From Sugiyamaella lignohabitans (taxonomy: Eukaryota > Ascomycota > Dipodascomycetes > Dipodascales > Trichomonascaceae): DNA of 64,000 nt. Numbering within the stretch: position 1 is the stretch's first letter; each line of letters starts with the position of its first letter. The position numbers and the translations under genes were made by a program. The notes under the pieces were generated by a model. It saw nothing but the letters and a program-made list of their open reading frames with translations. It searched no databases and was not told the origin of the DNA. Where the stretch lies: positions 1-64,000 of the forward strand of contig NC_031674.1 in NCBI RefSeq assembly GCF_001640025.1. Direction: 5' to 3'. This document shows positions 1 through 10,102 of the stretch, one piece after another.

Positions 1-24
1 TCTGTTACTATTGATATCCCTACT

Positions 25-184
25 ACAAATTTTAGGCTTCGCCTAAAATTTGTTTTAAGAGCGTTAACGCTACTAAGAGCGAAAATTTCAAAGAAATTTT
101 CTACTTACAATATCTAGGCTTCGCCTATATATTGTTATAAGAGCGTCATTTTGCTTCGCAAAATGTTAAGAATGTTAAAGAGCG
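25..184. repeat. Array of short hairpins separated by AAGAGCG
   Basis: Four perfect copies of AAGAGCG lie at 57-63, 75-81, 139-145 and 178-184. Between them are inverted repeats. One is a 13-bp perfect stem with a TTC loop (25-53). Another is the 12-nt palindrome AGCGTTAACGCT (60-71). A 9-bp stem with an AAA loop spans 81-101. A 13-bp stem with one mismatch and a TTC loop spans 107-135. An 8-bp stem with a TTC loop spans 147-165. Three of the stems close with GC-TTC-GC. Nature unknown: it resembles the GC-cluster hairpins of yeast mitochondrial DNA or a non-coding repeat family. Confidence 0.75.
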
Positions 185-639
185 TTATCGTCCTAACCCT
201 ATTCTCCCAACTCCTATACACAACCTACTCTCTCTCTATATATCCTATATCCTATATCCTATATCCTATGTCATCTAAACCTAACTATTCCACGAACCCT
301 ATCCGAACAACTACACTCATGCAAACATCAAATCAACTTTGAAAACACTGTGAAATCTACCTGAATTTCTTGAAAAGATCCCTACCCCACTGTTCATCTG
401 CGTGCGCTATATTGCTCTTCTATACCCCTGACTTCCTATTCAACTACCAAGAAACCACCAACTCCACTATGTCCCCAACTAAATACCACTTGTTCCTCTA
501 ATCACCCCATCGACTACTATCTTTTCTGCCGAACACCTACCATAATCTGTAGCTGCACCGCGTTTGATCTCCTTGAGGTGCATTAGTATTCCCTCCACTG
601 ATTCAAATCATTCAGGGTTTAATTAATTTTATTTTATGG

Positions 640-812
640 AAATGAAAAAAATGCTAATAAACCAAACCTTTAAATCCAACGCATAATCCAACAGTCCGTT
701 CAATCTCTGTCTTCGGCGGTTCGCATTGCCTCTATGGAACATGACTGTGTTTGTGTCTCTGAACCCTACTTGTTACGTGGATTGCCAACATACCAAACCG
801 CAACAGCGTGAT
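640..812 (+). pseudogene. Decayed LINE-like endonuclease fragment
   Basis: Read in one frame, about 655-812 gives a stretch resembling the start of the apurinic-type endonuclease of non-LTR retrotransposons. It has a run of S/Q/A residues, then a segment ending CVCVSEPYL, comparable with the common 'D(V/I)(I/L)(C/L)VQEPY' signature, then RGLPTY. In-frame stops occur on both sides, so it cannot be functional. Similarity is judged by eye over about 45 residues, so it could be chance. Confidence 0.35.
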
Positions 813-1518
813 GGAGACCTCGTAACGTGTATTGAAATAATTATGTATAGTATAGGACTTTATTATTGCCGCGAATGATCCTGCCCGAGCACCACAAATC
901 TCATCATCCACTATTCTGCATTATCGCTCTACATCTATTTAAGATCCTCTGATAATAAATTGTGATACAAGCCTTTGACTCATTGTCTCTATGTCTTGTT
1001 CTAATACAACTCTCTTCGTCTATTATTCAATTATTTTGGCTGTGGTCATCTTCCAGATTAATCGAAAATCCTGATTGTTACACATAATGTCCTGAGGAAG
1101 GGTTCAGTCCCTAAGGACATGGGCCCGATATATGCTCAAAGCCTACTGAGCAGACTTTCATCTTTTGAGTATCAGCAAGACCATAACCTACCTTAGAACA
1201 TTGATTAATTGATATTCGTTTATTGTCTTATATAGGCATAAACGAGCGACACTGTTACATTTTTACTTTCATTCTTTAAATTAATATTTAGTTCCAGTCG
1301 AATTGAATAATTTATCCCGTGATTTTGTACCTTTGGAAGTTGATAAACTTCTGATTCAGTAAAGACCAGCGCCAAATAGTTATTCTTTAACTCAACTGTG
1401 GATGTCAGTCATCTTCAGCCAGGCTGTTAGATAAAGCGCCTTGTTTAGTCTAAACACATAAGGTCGTTGAAGCTGGGCAGTTTGTCATCTACTTCTTTTG
1501 TGCTTCTTATGAGAGTAG

Positions 1519-1639
1519 ACACTCGTTCATGATATGAGAGATACTATCAAGGCTACCGCACCGACATAGCTTTTCGACATCCTTGAGTGAAACGATGGAA
1601 CCATTCAACTAACAGTGCATGGCCGGACCGGACCTGTAT
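1519..1639 (-). pseudogene. Decayed C-terminal fragment of a non-LTR (LINE) retrotransposon
   Basis: On the minus strand, the frame starting at 1639 reads a segment with QVRSGHALLVEWFHRF. This resembles the 'L.TGH....YL.RF' block that follows reverse transcriptase or RNase H in LINE ORF2 proteins. In a neighbouring frame a C-x-C-x7-H-x4-C motif follows (Cys codons 1566-1564, 1560-1558 and 1521-1519; His 1536-1534), ending HIMNEC, the usual C-terminal CCHC signature of many LINEs. A frameshift separates the two blocks and a stop follows soon after, so this is a relic. The order and spacing of the two blocks is the main support. Confidence 0.5.
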
Positions 1640-1902
1640 TAAGGAATTTAATAGTCGACGATGTCCATTTATGATCAGAAGCTATATATCATGAATTATA
1701 TTTGTATACGAAAAAGCATGATGATCAAACATCGCACTGTTACGTCCGTTACTTCTATTGTCCAAGATGCGGGATCTGCGCATCCTAATTTATGTGCATA
1801 TATTACGACAGGTGCTTCAATAACCCTCACATATTGATTTGCGCCTTCGCCCTTTATTAATGTTCCATTCAACATGAGAAGTAGAGTATTTACCAAGAAA
1901 AT

Positions 1903-2819
1903 ATGCCAGTGTTTCAACCGTCTGGGTCCATTAAGCTTACCAATGTCTCACTTGTGAGAATTAAAAAGGGTATGTAAGAAAACATAACAGAGAAGATCAA
2001 CTACTAACTTTTTAGGGAAGAAGCGCTTTGAGATCGCATGCTATCAGAACAAAGTGCAGGATTGGAGAAAAGGAGTGTAAGTCCATCGTATCAACTTTAT
2101 TTTCACTCTCAGCAGTTGTGCCATTTCCAAAACAGGCTATGCTAACGAGTGGAAGTTCCTCACATAATAGTCATTCTAACATAGACAGGGAGAAGGATCT
2201 CGATGAAGTCTTACAAATTCCTCAGGTATTCGTTCATGTTTCCAAGGGCCAAGTTGCCAACAACGAAGATTTGAAAGCTGCGTTTGGTACCACTGATCAA
2301 AATGTTATTATTCAGGAGATACTTAAGAAGGGAGAACTACAGGTCGGTGGCAAGGAGCGAGAGGCCTTGTCCAACCAGATGCATGCTGAAATTATTCAAC
2401 TTATAGCTGCTAAATGTGTGAATCCTGGCACGAAACGTCCATATCCTACTTCAATCATTGACAAGGCACTATCTGAGAGTAATTTTAACATGGTTCCTAA
2501 TAAATCTGCCAAAATCCAGGCCCTAGACGCAATTAAACTCCTGATGCAAAGTAATATTATCCCTATTGTACGAGCGAGAATGAAGGTCCTAATTCGAGTA
2601 GATTCGTCAAAGGATGCAAAGAAATTTTCGGACAAAGTTAAAGCTCTGACAGCGGAAATAGATGATGAGGATTGGTCTGGTAAGTGGGAACTTACTGCGT
2701 TTATTGATCCAGGTAATTTCAGAATACTTGATGAACTCATACAAAAAGAAACAAAAGGCAGAGGCTCTGTCGAAGTACTTGACACTGCCGTTGTCAAAGA
2801 GGGTGATCAGGATCTATAA
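1903..2819 (+). CDS. SDO1: Ribosome maturation protein SDO1 (SBDS family), three exons
   Basis: SBDS-family protein that, with the GTPase EFL1, removes eIF6/Tif6 from pre-60S subunits in the cytoplasm. Exons: 1903-1969, 2016-2076 and 2189-2819, giving 252 residues (yeast Sdo1 has 250). Exon 1 begins MPVFQPSGSIKLTNVSLVR, exon 2 supplies KRFEIACYQNKVQDWRKG and exon 3 opens with EKDLDEVLQ, all conserved SBDS blocks. Intron 1 (46 nt) has GTATGT and CTACTAAC at 2001-2008; intron 2 (112 nt) has GTAAGT and CTAAC at 2176-2180. All three SBDS domains are present. It converges on the next gene with 39 bp between stops. A frame opening upstream of the exon 3 boundary is intron sequence and should not be taken as the start. 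Confidence 0.95.
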
Positions 2820-2858
2820 TCAATTAAAATAAATAGGCATGAAGACGGTATGTAATCG

Positions 2859-3392
2859 TTACCAAACTCTACACTCTTGTACTAGTTTTACAATCTCAAG
2901 CAGTTGCTTGCGATGCTCAATAGTAATTTCTTCATCGGGTCGCGGGCCTATGGAAGTTCCAAGACCAACTAGAACAGTTCGATTTTCATCCGGTGATTGT
3001 CGAGATACAATTGATGCAATCATTGAAGCGTAGAGCCTACCCTGCACATCATGGTCGCTTGAGCCACCAACCAACGGCATTGGAGTCAAATGCGATAAAG
3101 GTAGCAAGTCATTTTCCGGATTCCCATCATCATCCCGATTTTCGTAATTTGCAAGGTGTGATGTTGAAGATGCAAGTAATGGGACGTAGTATATTTTACC
3201 TATACGACCGTCATAGTTGACCATGACTGAAATCTTGTCCTCAAATCCTACCGTGACAACATCGATTATATGCCCGTCTTGCAATTCAATTGACTTAGTC
3301 TTTGAAGCGGCTGGAAATTCAATCTTGTCGTTGCTCTCGCTCATATTGTGTAGTGTTCCAGCTAGATCCTGGAGATCGTCGAATTTCATCAT
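2859..3392 (-). CDS. Proteasome assembly chaperone 3 (PAC3/Pba3-like)
   Basis: A 177-residue protein resembling PAC3/PSMG3, which with PAC4 guides alpha-ring assembly of the 20S proteasome. The core runs from 'DGHIIDVVTVGFEDKISVMV' (about residues 39-58), with a 'GRIGKIYYVPL' strand typical of the family. The very C-terminus, EIVKLVQECRVW, matches the PAC3 ending (V-C-Q-V-W type). An acidic, Asn-rich insert (about 83-97) looks like a lineage loop. Two ATG codons are adjacent at 3392 and 3389; either could start. Single exon. It is convergent with SDO1. S. cerevisiae orthologues (Irc25/Pba3) diverge strongly, so I leave the symbol blank. Confidence 0.75.
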   Translation of the reverse strand: MMKFDDLQDLAGTLHNMSESNDKIEFPAASKTKSIELQDGHIIDVVTVGFEDKISVMVNYDGRIGKIYYVPLLASSTSHLANYENRDDDGNPENDLLPLSHLTPMPLVGGSSDHDVQGRLYASMIASIVSRQSPDENRTVLVGLGTSIGPRPDEEITIEHRKQLLEIVKLVQECRVW

Positions 3393-3909
3393 AGCAAATT
3401 CGTCCTAACCCTGACCCCTGGATCTATGATTAGAATTATTTTGTTCTATAATATCCCTTTTCAAATCATATGATGTAAATAAAACAAAGCTAGATGACAT
3501 GCCTTATATTCAGAGAATTTGTGGACTTACATTTGTCCTACTAAAGATCATCGTTAGATATAAATTGGTGTTCACTGAATTCAATGGCTTCGGATAGGCT
3601 AGGGAAATTGGAGACTATGACAATTTTCTATTATTTGTAAATATTTTTAACTTCAAATAAACCTGGACCGTTCAAGTAAAATAAACTTGAAACATGCCTC
3701 TTTTGAGCCGCCAGTCACTCGTTGCGAGCTTTCTTTGGCGCCATTGCTGACGCGGCTAGCTGCAATTGCCAGATCACGAGTAGAGTGCGCATTGCTGCAT
3801 GACCATTTATTTACAAGATATCTTCCATAGATCTTCAACTTCTTCTACTTATTGTCAGTATAAACATTTGAGTAGCTGGTAATTTGGCAGTAAAGGAGTC
3901 GATTTTGAA
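3393..3909. other. Divergent intergenic region between PAC3-like and BET1
   Basis: About 517 bp between divergently transcribed genes, so it should contain both promoters. It is AT-rich with a GC-richer patch near 3700-3780. A short minus-strand frame there (3653-3838) shows no family features. No Rpn4-type GGTGGCAAA element was found in front of the chaperone gene. Confidence 0.5.
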
Positions 3910-4536
3910 ATGACTTCTCGATATACATCAGGGCAAGCACACCAGCGGGATAGGACACAACTATTTTCAAATGTTGGCAGTTACAATCCCTCAGTGGTGA
4001 TAAATTCTGGCACCAATTCGGCATCTTCTTCGCGAGCTGGTACTCCGTACAAAGCGGCTACTCCAAACTCCAAAGGACAGTATTCCGATCAAGTCTTGTC
4101 TCAGCTTGAATCTCAAAGTGATGAGCAGATTGAGGGTCTTACTGCGAAAGTGCGCATGTTAAAAGATGTATGTGTGATTTAGGGGATCGTTAATATGAGC
4201 CTGAACTGATCCGTGATAATAAGCTGACCAAGGTGTGGTATGTCAAAAATCATTTTACTAACTATTGCTTATAGATTACAGTAAAAATCGGAGAAGAAGT
4301 CCGTGATTCCAACAAACTATTAAATAATATGGTAAGTGCGACAGGTCTTTGAATGGTAGTTCTCAATATACTAACAACATTATCAGGAAGAGAACTTTGA
4401 AAATGCTAGACTAAGGCTAAAGGGTACTTTTTCTCGTATGCTAAGGATGGCAGAACGATCAGGTGTTGGCTGGAGGACATGGTTACTTTTCTTCGTCTTT
4501 GTGTTTCTAATATTTTTTTACGTTTGGTGGAGATAG
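3910..4536 (+). CDS. BET1: Bet1-type SNARE, ER-Golgi transport, three exons
   Basis: Qc-SNARE acting with Sed5, Bos1 and Sec22/Ykt6 in fusion of ER-derived vesicles with the Golgi. Exons 3910-4167, 4275-4331 and 4387-4536, all phase 0, give 154 residues (yeast Bet1 has 142). The N-terminus is Ser/Thr-rich and disordered. The SNARE coiled coil begins with 'LESQSDEQIEGLTAKVRMLKD' at the end of exon 1 and continues as ITVKIGEEVRDSNKLLNNM in exon 2. Exon 3 gives EENFENARLRLKGTFSRML, then a C-terminal anchor (TWLLFFVFVFLIFFYVWW) ending at the stop. Introns are 107 and 55 nt, with GTATGT and TACTAAC (about 4256-4262) in the first, and GTAAGT and ACTAAC in the second. Reading only the first exon would give a truncated protein ending in intron sequence. 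Confidence 0.93.
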
Positions 4537-4699
4537 CATCAACCTACGTATGCTTCCATTGTTTATTATTTTATTATTATCATTAGTATTGTTATTTTCT
4601 AATATTATGACCGGCATCTATCTTCAAAACTTTAGAGGTTCTCGGCTGTGCTTGTAACCTAGTATTTGGAACCCCTCACAAGTACAATACATTACTTTT

Positions 4700-5286
4700 T
4701 TACCATTTACAGTACTTGATAAGCTTCTCTGCCAGGATTTCTAGGTATTTTTGATCTTCTTCATCAAAGCCTTCTAGTTCTTGACAGTCAATATCAATAA
4801 CTCCGAATACTTTACCAGAGGATTTGTCCACAATGGGAACAACAATCTCTGATTTCGTATCTCCATCACATGCAATATGTCCAGGGAATTTCTCAACATC
4901 TTTTACTAGCTGTGTTTCTCTGGATGAAGCAGCAGTTCCACAGACACCTTTGCCTATTTTAATAATTTGACAGGCAACCTGACCATGGAATGGACCCAGA
5001 ATGAGCTGGCTCGAGTCTTTTGGGTCTACTACATAAAAACCAGCCCAATTTACTTTCGATAATGGACTGCTCTCCAAAGATTTGTACATATTCCATAGCA
5101 ATGACGAAACATTGGCAGTATTAGCAACCCAATTGTCTTGACCTTCAAGTAATGCATCAATGGAGTCGAGCACTTGCTCGTAAGCCTCTGTCTTGGACGT
5201 ATCTCCTTGAAACTTGGAAAAATCAGCGTGATGCTACATTGTTAGATAAACCAGTATTTCTGTAATACAATGATACTTACGACCAT
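4700..5286 (-). CDS. Free methionine-(R)-sulfoxide reductase (GAF domain), two exons
   Basis: Orthologue of S. cerevisiae YKL069W (fRMsr), a cytosolic GAF-domain enzyme that reduces free methionine-R-sulfoxide using active-site cysteines. Exons 5281-5286 (only ATG GTC) and 4700-5233 give 179 residues (yeast 180). The spliced N-terminus MVHHADFSKF matches the family start. Family blocks visible: NWAGFYVV, LILGPFHGQVACQ, IGKGVCGTAAS, FPGHIACDG, SEIVVPI and VFGVIDIDC. The Cys of VACQ, GVCGTA and IACDG correspond to the three conserved cysteines. The 47-nt intron has GTAAGT and a CTAAC branch site. Without the 6-nt coding exon the frame has only a late in-frame ATG at 5173, which would lose about 22 conserved residues. 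Confidence 0.93.
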
Positions 5287-5689
5287 ATTTCAATATTTCA
5301 ATACAAGATGTCCAGAAAAATGTATTTGTGACTAAAATGAATATTTCAAATCTATCTGGGCAAGGGCTATGATCTATGATCTCGAGCGGACATGTGACTT
5401 CTCAGGGGTCATGAACCGGACTTTGCAAGTACATATTACTCTTACATCTCCTATATCCATCAATAAGACCTGAATTATCCTTAGATTACGAAGAGAATTA
5501 GTCAAAATCATTTGTTTTATGTTTTATTCTATTTTAGATTTGTTTTATGTTTTCCGTGTTATAATGGCAAGACCGGTATCTCCGCTAACCCCGACAATGC
5601 CGGCAAAGGGCATGGAAACAGCTAAGGAGACGAGACTAGAGAGAAAGAGAATAAAAAGGAATAAAATAATATATAATAGATACGAGACA
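5287..5689. other. Intergenic spacer upstream of the fRMsr gene
   Basis: 403 bp between the start of the sulfoxide reductase gene and the 3' end of MSS4. A plus-strand frame at 5519-5851 overlaps the MSS4 3' end and looks like a shadow. It should contain the fRMsr promoter and the MSS4 3' UTR; no specific element was recognised. Confidence 0.4.
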
Positions 5690-8600
5690 CTAGTTTACCG
5701 ATCGCGCTTCTGTGGAAGCTTCAGAGAGTACAGGGAGGTGAACTTCAATGGCAGAGGGAGCGGTTTCCTCACCGATAACGTTCTGTTGGCCCTCTCTTTT
5801 GGAAACCACTACAGATTTGATAAACTTGAAGAATCTATCACCGTATTCTAATGCAGGGATGGCAGAAATAGTAACATGGGCATTGGACAGGCCTTTGAAA
5901 AATGTTTCCACACGCTTGGTAAACGTATAAGGAGTAAGGCAGTCAATGATTCCAAGATAATAAATATCGTTTAAGGGTTCGTTATTTTCGTTTGTTGCTC
6001 TGAACCCGCCAGAGTCGGCGTAGAAAATAAAATCGTTTCTTTCGTATTGATTCAACACCAGGTCGAGCTGTGCTAGGGCGGTAGGACTAGCTGTGGTGAG
6101 AGCTTTACGCAATTCATTCACCTTGGTCTGAGAAATTGTTGCAGATCCAGGTTCAAAAACTTGCAGAGTGTTGTCACGGATATTTTCAGTGTTTCCCTTG
6201 GTCAAGTCATGAATACCGATTAGTAGAGAATAGTCCATGATATTAAGTCGTTTGAGCAGGGCAACGTCGATTTCTAGTTGATCTAAAAATTGACGCTTCT
6301 TGGTTGGTCCTAACATTATACTTTCACCAGCATCTATCCAATTCAGATCTTTGTATACTACAGCTTTTTTGGAATCCTGTGGTTGTAATCGTCTTCCTTG
6401 AGTCGAGCCCTTGAGATCATATGTACGATGGATATCACGATGAGGAGGAAAAAGATTGTTCATTACAATGAAATGAATTTTCCTTCCAAATGGCAGCTTG
6501 ACACGATGCAGTCCGTAAAATTGAGAGATCAATGTGTTGGGGTTATTCTTGACGTGGTTGTAGTAATCTTTGAGTATCTTGCGTAGCATCTTGTGTTCTG
6601 AATGGTGGATTGTTTTGATGATAAATCGATAATCTCTAGAGAAATAGAAAAAAGAGCCCGACTTACCTGGAGATCCTAGTTCAGATACAATGTACTTTGA
6701 AGTTAAAGACATCAAATAATCTGCTGGATCGAGCTTAAACAGCTCGCGAAGATGTCTGAAAACCCATGGTGCATAGTCTTTGAACTTGAAGTCGTACCTG
6801 GCAGATGGTGTCAATTCATTACCAGAAACATCAAAAGCCAGCTTGTTTTTAGCCACGAAGTCTTCATCGTTTAATGGCCTGTCGACTTTACCATTGCAAC
6901 GTGATACAGATACTCGGATACCAGTCAGCATATTGTACGCAGTTACATAGTTAACATGACCTTCAGATACCTTTGTACCCATCAGAACTCTCTCGTCTTC
7001 TAGAAACTCTCTACGTCTCCGTCGAAGTTCTCGTTGAACAATGATTTCCTCTCTTAATCGTTCAATTTCAATAACAGTGGCCGAGCGATCAAGTTCTTGA
7101 CCATTGGATGGAATTGGCGGTCCTGCTATGCTACGTCGTCGGGAAAAGGAGAAAGAGTTTCTATGTGAATACAAAGATAAGCGTCGAATCGAAGGAACTT
7201 CCTGTGACGAGGCAGCAGATCTCTGAGATGACAAAGAATTGCGGTTGTTGGATTGGTTACTAGTTGAAACGATTTGTTGACTTAAAGCACGGGTTGGCAA
7301 TTGAGGCGGTCCCATTAATGTGGTGGGTGCAATATTTGCAGTTGCAATGGTAGAACCAGTCATGGCTACAGCTCCAGTACTATTGACATTAGGAACGGCA
7401 ACACTACCAGCGTTGGATACTCTTTCTCGTACCATACTTGGTAGAGAAGATGAGGAAGATGCAGATGGATTGGGTGATCTTAGTGATGCTAATTGTTGTG
7501 CCGACACTGGAGAAGTGGGGGATGCAATGCTATGGTGGCTTCCAGTGCTAGCGCGGGAGAGGTATCGTTGGTCGTCAAAAGAAAAAGCCGAACCAACCGA
7601 TGTACGAACATTCGGAGAAGGCGGGGTCGAGCCTATAGATGTCCGAACATGTGAGGGTATAGGATCGAGCAACTGTGGAGACGACTCAATTCCTGGTAAC
7701 GATCCTCGAAACGTTGGCATTTGCCTTGGGACAGGCGAGGTCGAGCTACTATTAGCTAAAACATTTGCCGTGGCAACTGAGGATGTCGACGATGTTCTCG
7801 CATTGGAAGCTTGTGTTGTTAGAGGGGACTGATTGGGGCCAGAATTTGAGCTGCTATCGTTTCTGGCTGGTTTGGAAACCGATGTGCTTGTAGGGGTGAA
7901 TGTTGATGCTGATTGTGATTTAGGAGAGTGATAGTTTGGTTGAGGGGGTGTAAATGGAAGCGGTGTCGCGCTTACAACTGGCGTGGTAACACTGCTATCA
8001 GATGTGGCGGTTGAACTGTTGGAAATGCTAGTAGGGGTAGATGATGTCGAAGTAGTTGAAGTTGTGCCCGAAGTTGCTTCAGCAGAATCCATAGTTGGAG
8101 CAGTCAGGAATTCGCCGTGTGCAGTGGAGCCCTCATGCTCAATACTATTACCATTCTCTGATGGCTTTTCATTAACACTCCTCTCTTCCGAGTTCACAGT
8201 CGACAATTCGTTTGCAACGACTTCTGGAGCACATGAAAGCGTTGGTAGATCCCCTTTCGTAGACACTCTCAAGCCCTTGTAGCTTGCCAACTGTGAAGAT
8301 TCGTGAGGTTGACTTGCTGGCTGTTCTCGATGGTCGGCATTATCAGTTACAGTCAATAAACTATCGGCTGTTAGGGATGAGCTGGTATTGTTGCTATTTG
8401 GAGCGTCGTAAAAAGTATCACTTCCAAAACGTTGTCCTCGAGCATAACTGGCGTCGTCATTGTCGAATCCACGAGTCCCATCCGTCTCAATCTCGACAGT
8501 ATTATTATCTAGACTCGAAACATCGTCTGTACCGTTGACAGGCCCATCGACATGAAAGTCACCCACGGGCAGAAAAGTCGTACTCAAACCATTAATCGAA

Positions 8601-9004
8601 CTAGCACTGCTGGTCATCTGTCCATCTAGTGGCGCAGAATGAACTGCGATATTCGTTGATATGCTCTTTTCGTAATCACGGGAATCAACAGTCGTAGCTA
8701 ACGAAGACATGGATCTCGCTGATAGCGAATTGTGGGAAAGGAAAGCGTCGTCGATGTCGTCGCTCGATTGATGCTCGTTATCCGCTACTAAGGTACCTCC
8801 GTTTGTAACAATGGATAATTTGCTGTTGAGCTTATGTTCGTCGTCGCTTCCACTAACACTTGCACCACCACTGGTGTCGGTACTTGTACTGGTGCCACTG
8901 GAATGCTGACGACTTTTTTCGCTCTCAAACGCTTCGTTACTATGCCTTTGGTATGAAAACGGTAGCTGTAGTTGAGTTACAGATGGTGAAGAAGCAGCTA
9001 GCAT
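5690..9004 (-). CDS. MSS4: Phosphatidylinositol-4-phosphate 5-kinase Mss4
   Basis: Makes PI(4,5)P2 at the plasma membrane and thereby supports actin organisation, endocytosis and Rho/PKC signalling. Single exon, 1104 residues (S. cerevisiae Mss4 is 779), the excess being a Ser/Thr/Asn-rich N-terminal half (about 1-640) with many phosphorylatable clusters. A basic patch (RRLSLYSHRNSFSFSRRRS, about 610-630) precedes the catalytic domain. The PIPK domain runs from about 670 to 1085: GTKVSEGHVNYV, FKFKDYAPWVFRHLRELF, the ATP-site lysine in RFIIKTIHHSE (about K795), RTYDLKGSTQGR, the catalytic MDYSLLIGIHD and the specificity-loop region YLGIIDCLTPYTFTKRVE. The ATG at 9004 is followed by an open frame throughout. 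The length beyond the kinase core is plausible for yeasts, but an internal start cannot be excluded. Confidence 0.95.
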   Translation of the reverse strand: MLAASSPSVTQLQLPFSYQRHSNEAFESEKSRQHSSGTSTSTDTSGGASVSGSDDEHKLNSKLSIVTNGGTLVADNEHQSSDDIDDAFLSHNSLSARSMSSLATTVDSRDYEKSISTNIAVHSAPLDGQMTSSASSINGLSTTFLPVGDFHVDGPVNGTDDVSSLDNNTVEIETDGTRGFDNDDASYARGQRFGSDTFYDAPNSNNTSSSLTADSLLTVTDNADHREQPASQPHESSQLASYKGLRVSTKGDLPTLSCAPEVVANELSTVNSEERSVNEKPSENGNSIEHEGSTAHGEFLTAPTMDSAEATSGTTSTTSTSSTPTSISNSSTATSDSSVTTPVVSATPLPFTPPQPNYHSPKSQSASTFTPTSTSVSKPARNDSSSNSGPNQSPLTTQASNARTSSTSSVATANVLANSSSTSPVPRQMPTFRGSLPGIESSPQLLDPIPSHVRTSIGSTPPSPNVRTSVGSAFSFDDQRYLSRASTGSHHSIASPTSPVSAQQLASLRSPNPSASSSSSLPSMVRERVSNAGSVAVPNVNSTGAVAMTGSTIATANIAPTTLMGPPQLPTRALSQQIVSTSNQSNNRNSLSSQRSAASSQEVPSIRRLSLYSHRNSFSFSRRRSIAGPPIPSNGQELDRSATVIEIERLREEIIVQRELRRRRREFLEDERVLMGTKVSEGHVNYVTAYNMLTGIRVSVSRCNGKVDRPLNDEDFVAKNKLAFDVSGNELTPSARYDFKFKDYAPWVFRHLRELFKLDPADYLMSLTSKYIVSELGSPGKSGSFFYFSRDYRFIIKTIHHSEHKMLRKILKDYYNHVKNNPNTLISQFYGLHRVKLPFGRKIHFIVMNNLFPPHRDIHRTYDLKGSTQGRRLQPQDSKKAVVYKDLNWIDAGESIMLGPTKKRQFLDQLEIDVALLKRLNIMDYSLLIGIHDLTKGNTENIRDNTLQVFEPGSATISQTKVNELRKALTTASPTALAQLDLVLNQYERNDFIFYADSGGFRATNENNEPLNDIYYLGIIDCLTPYTFTKRVETFFKGLSNAHVTISAIPALEYGDRFFKFIKSVVVSKREGQQNVIGEETAPSAIEVHLPVLSEASTEARSVN

Positions 9005-10102
9005 TTGACCGTGTAAATAAATGAAAGGATGAGCGTGTGCGTTAGAGGCGAATCACCACTCGATCAGCAACCTACTAGCGAAGGTATACAAACAGTTGAA
9101 TTTGCCAGTATTGACCAGTCAAAAGATCAGCCGAATGAACAGTTCAACAAAGCCAGTATCTCAGTCAGAAGTAAATAATAGTAGTTGAACCGAGTCGAGA
9201 TTGAAAGGTAGACACCAACTTGATTCGGACTTTTAAAAGTTGCAGGCTGTTTCTAAGTATAACCCAGAATTCAGCCTGACTTGCTGATAAATACGGTCTG
9301 GTGCTGATGTGACCTTGTTGGTATGAGGTCGGAACCGGTCAAAACTGGTCGAAAGTGGACAATAACGTGTGTTACCCAATCCCGCAAAACACACTCAGTC
9401 AAACCCAATAGCCCCTTATACAGCAGGCGAGAAATCGGAGGTCGACTATCTTCCGAGTTTTAGTTAATGCTACACAAATGATCGTGCGACCTGTTCTATC
9501 TAGAGATAATTGTTAGTGGATAGTTCACCGGTAGGCCTGGATGTTGAGGCATGTGCCGTCTACGAGTGGGTTCCTGATAGTGGGTCTAGGCCATGTTTAA
9601 GCGCCAATAATAAACCACATACTTTACAAAACCAAACCAAACGGAGGTGTGGAGGATGTCGAAGAAGTCGTACTGGTTTAACAATCTTCGAAAATCAATC
9701 AATAGCCAGTGTTGACAATTGTTTTCCCAGAATGAATTAACTGGCGGGATTATGTTGATGTGCAAAAAGACAATGTGTATGTTGATGATTTCCATTTCCA
9801 CCTCTTTTTGGCGTTGATAGATTTCTCCTTGTAAGGCGTTGTTGTACCCTCACCCTCCTAAAGTGGGTTTCGGCTACTGTCAGTCGCTGGCTGCTGTAGC
9901 CTGATGTGGCCTGCTGTAGTCTAATGTCAGCCTGCTGCATGGCTGCTTGTGTAACCTCCCAGTCAGACCAATCGATAACGGTAAGCATGGGGGTAACCTT
10001 CCCTATCGGATCTTACTTATCAAGCCGTGCTATTGGTAATAAATGAGAGTGGCAGTGTCCCAGCTGCACCGTTTTCTATGCATGCACCGTGATTTTTAGT
10101 GT

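Larger units (their letters stand above)
1..1902. other. Non-genic start region with hairpin array and retroelement relics
   Basis: No convincing intact gene was found; open frames are short and unrecognisable. The stretch holds the hairpin array at 25-184, a short tandem repeat of the unit CCTATAT around 238-268, a plus-strand fragment resembling a LINE endonuclease (about 640-812) and a minus-strand fragment resembling a LINE C-terminus (1519-1639). The rest shows nothing I recognise. The SDO1 promoter must lie in its last few hundred bases. Confidence 0.6.

Noticed and set aside
3910..4536. Impression of a frameshift in BET1
   Set aside because: With two introns placed at GTATGT/GTAAGT donors all three exons join in phase and give the full SNARE with anchor.
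7320..8282. Plus-strand frames opposite MSS4
   Set aside because: Shadows of the Ser/Thr-rich MSS4 N-terminus in the antisense frame.
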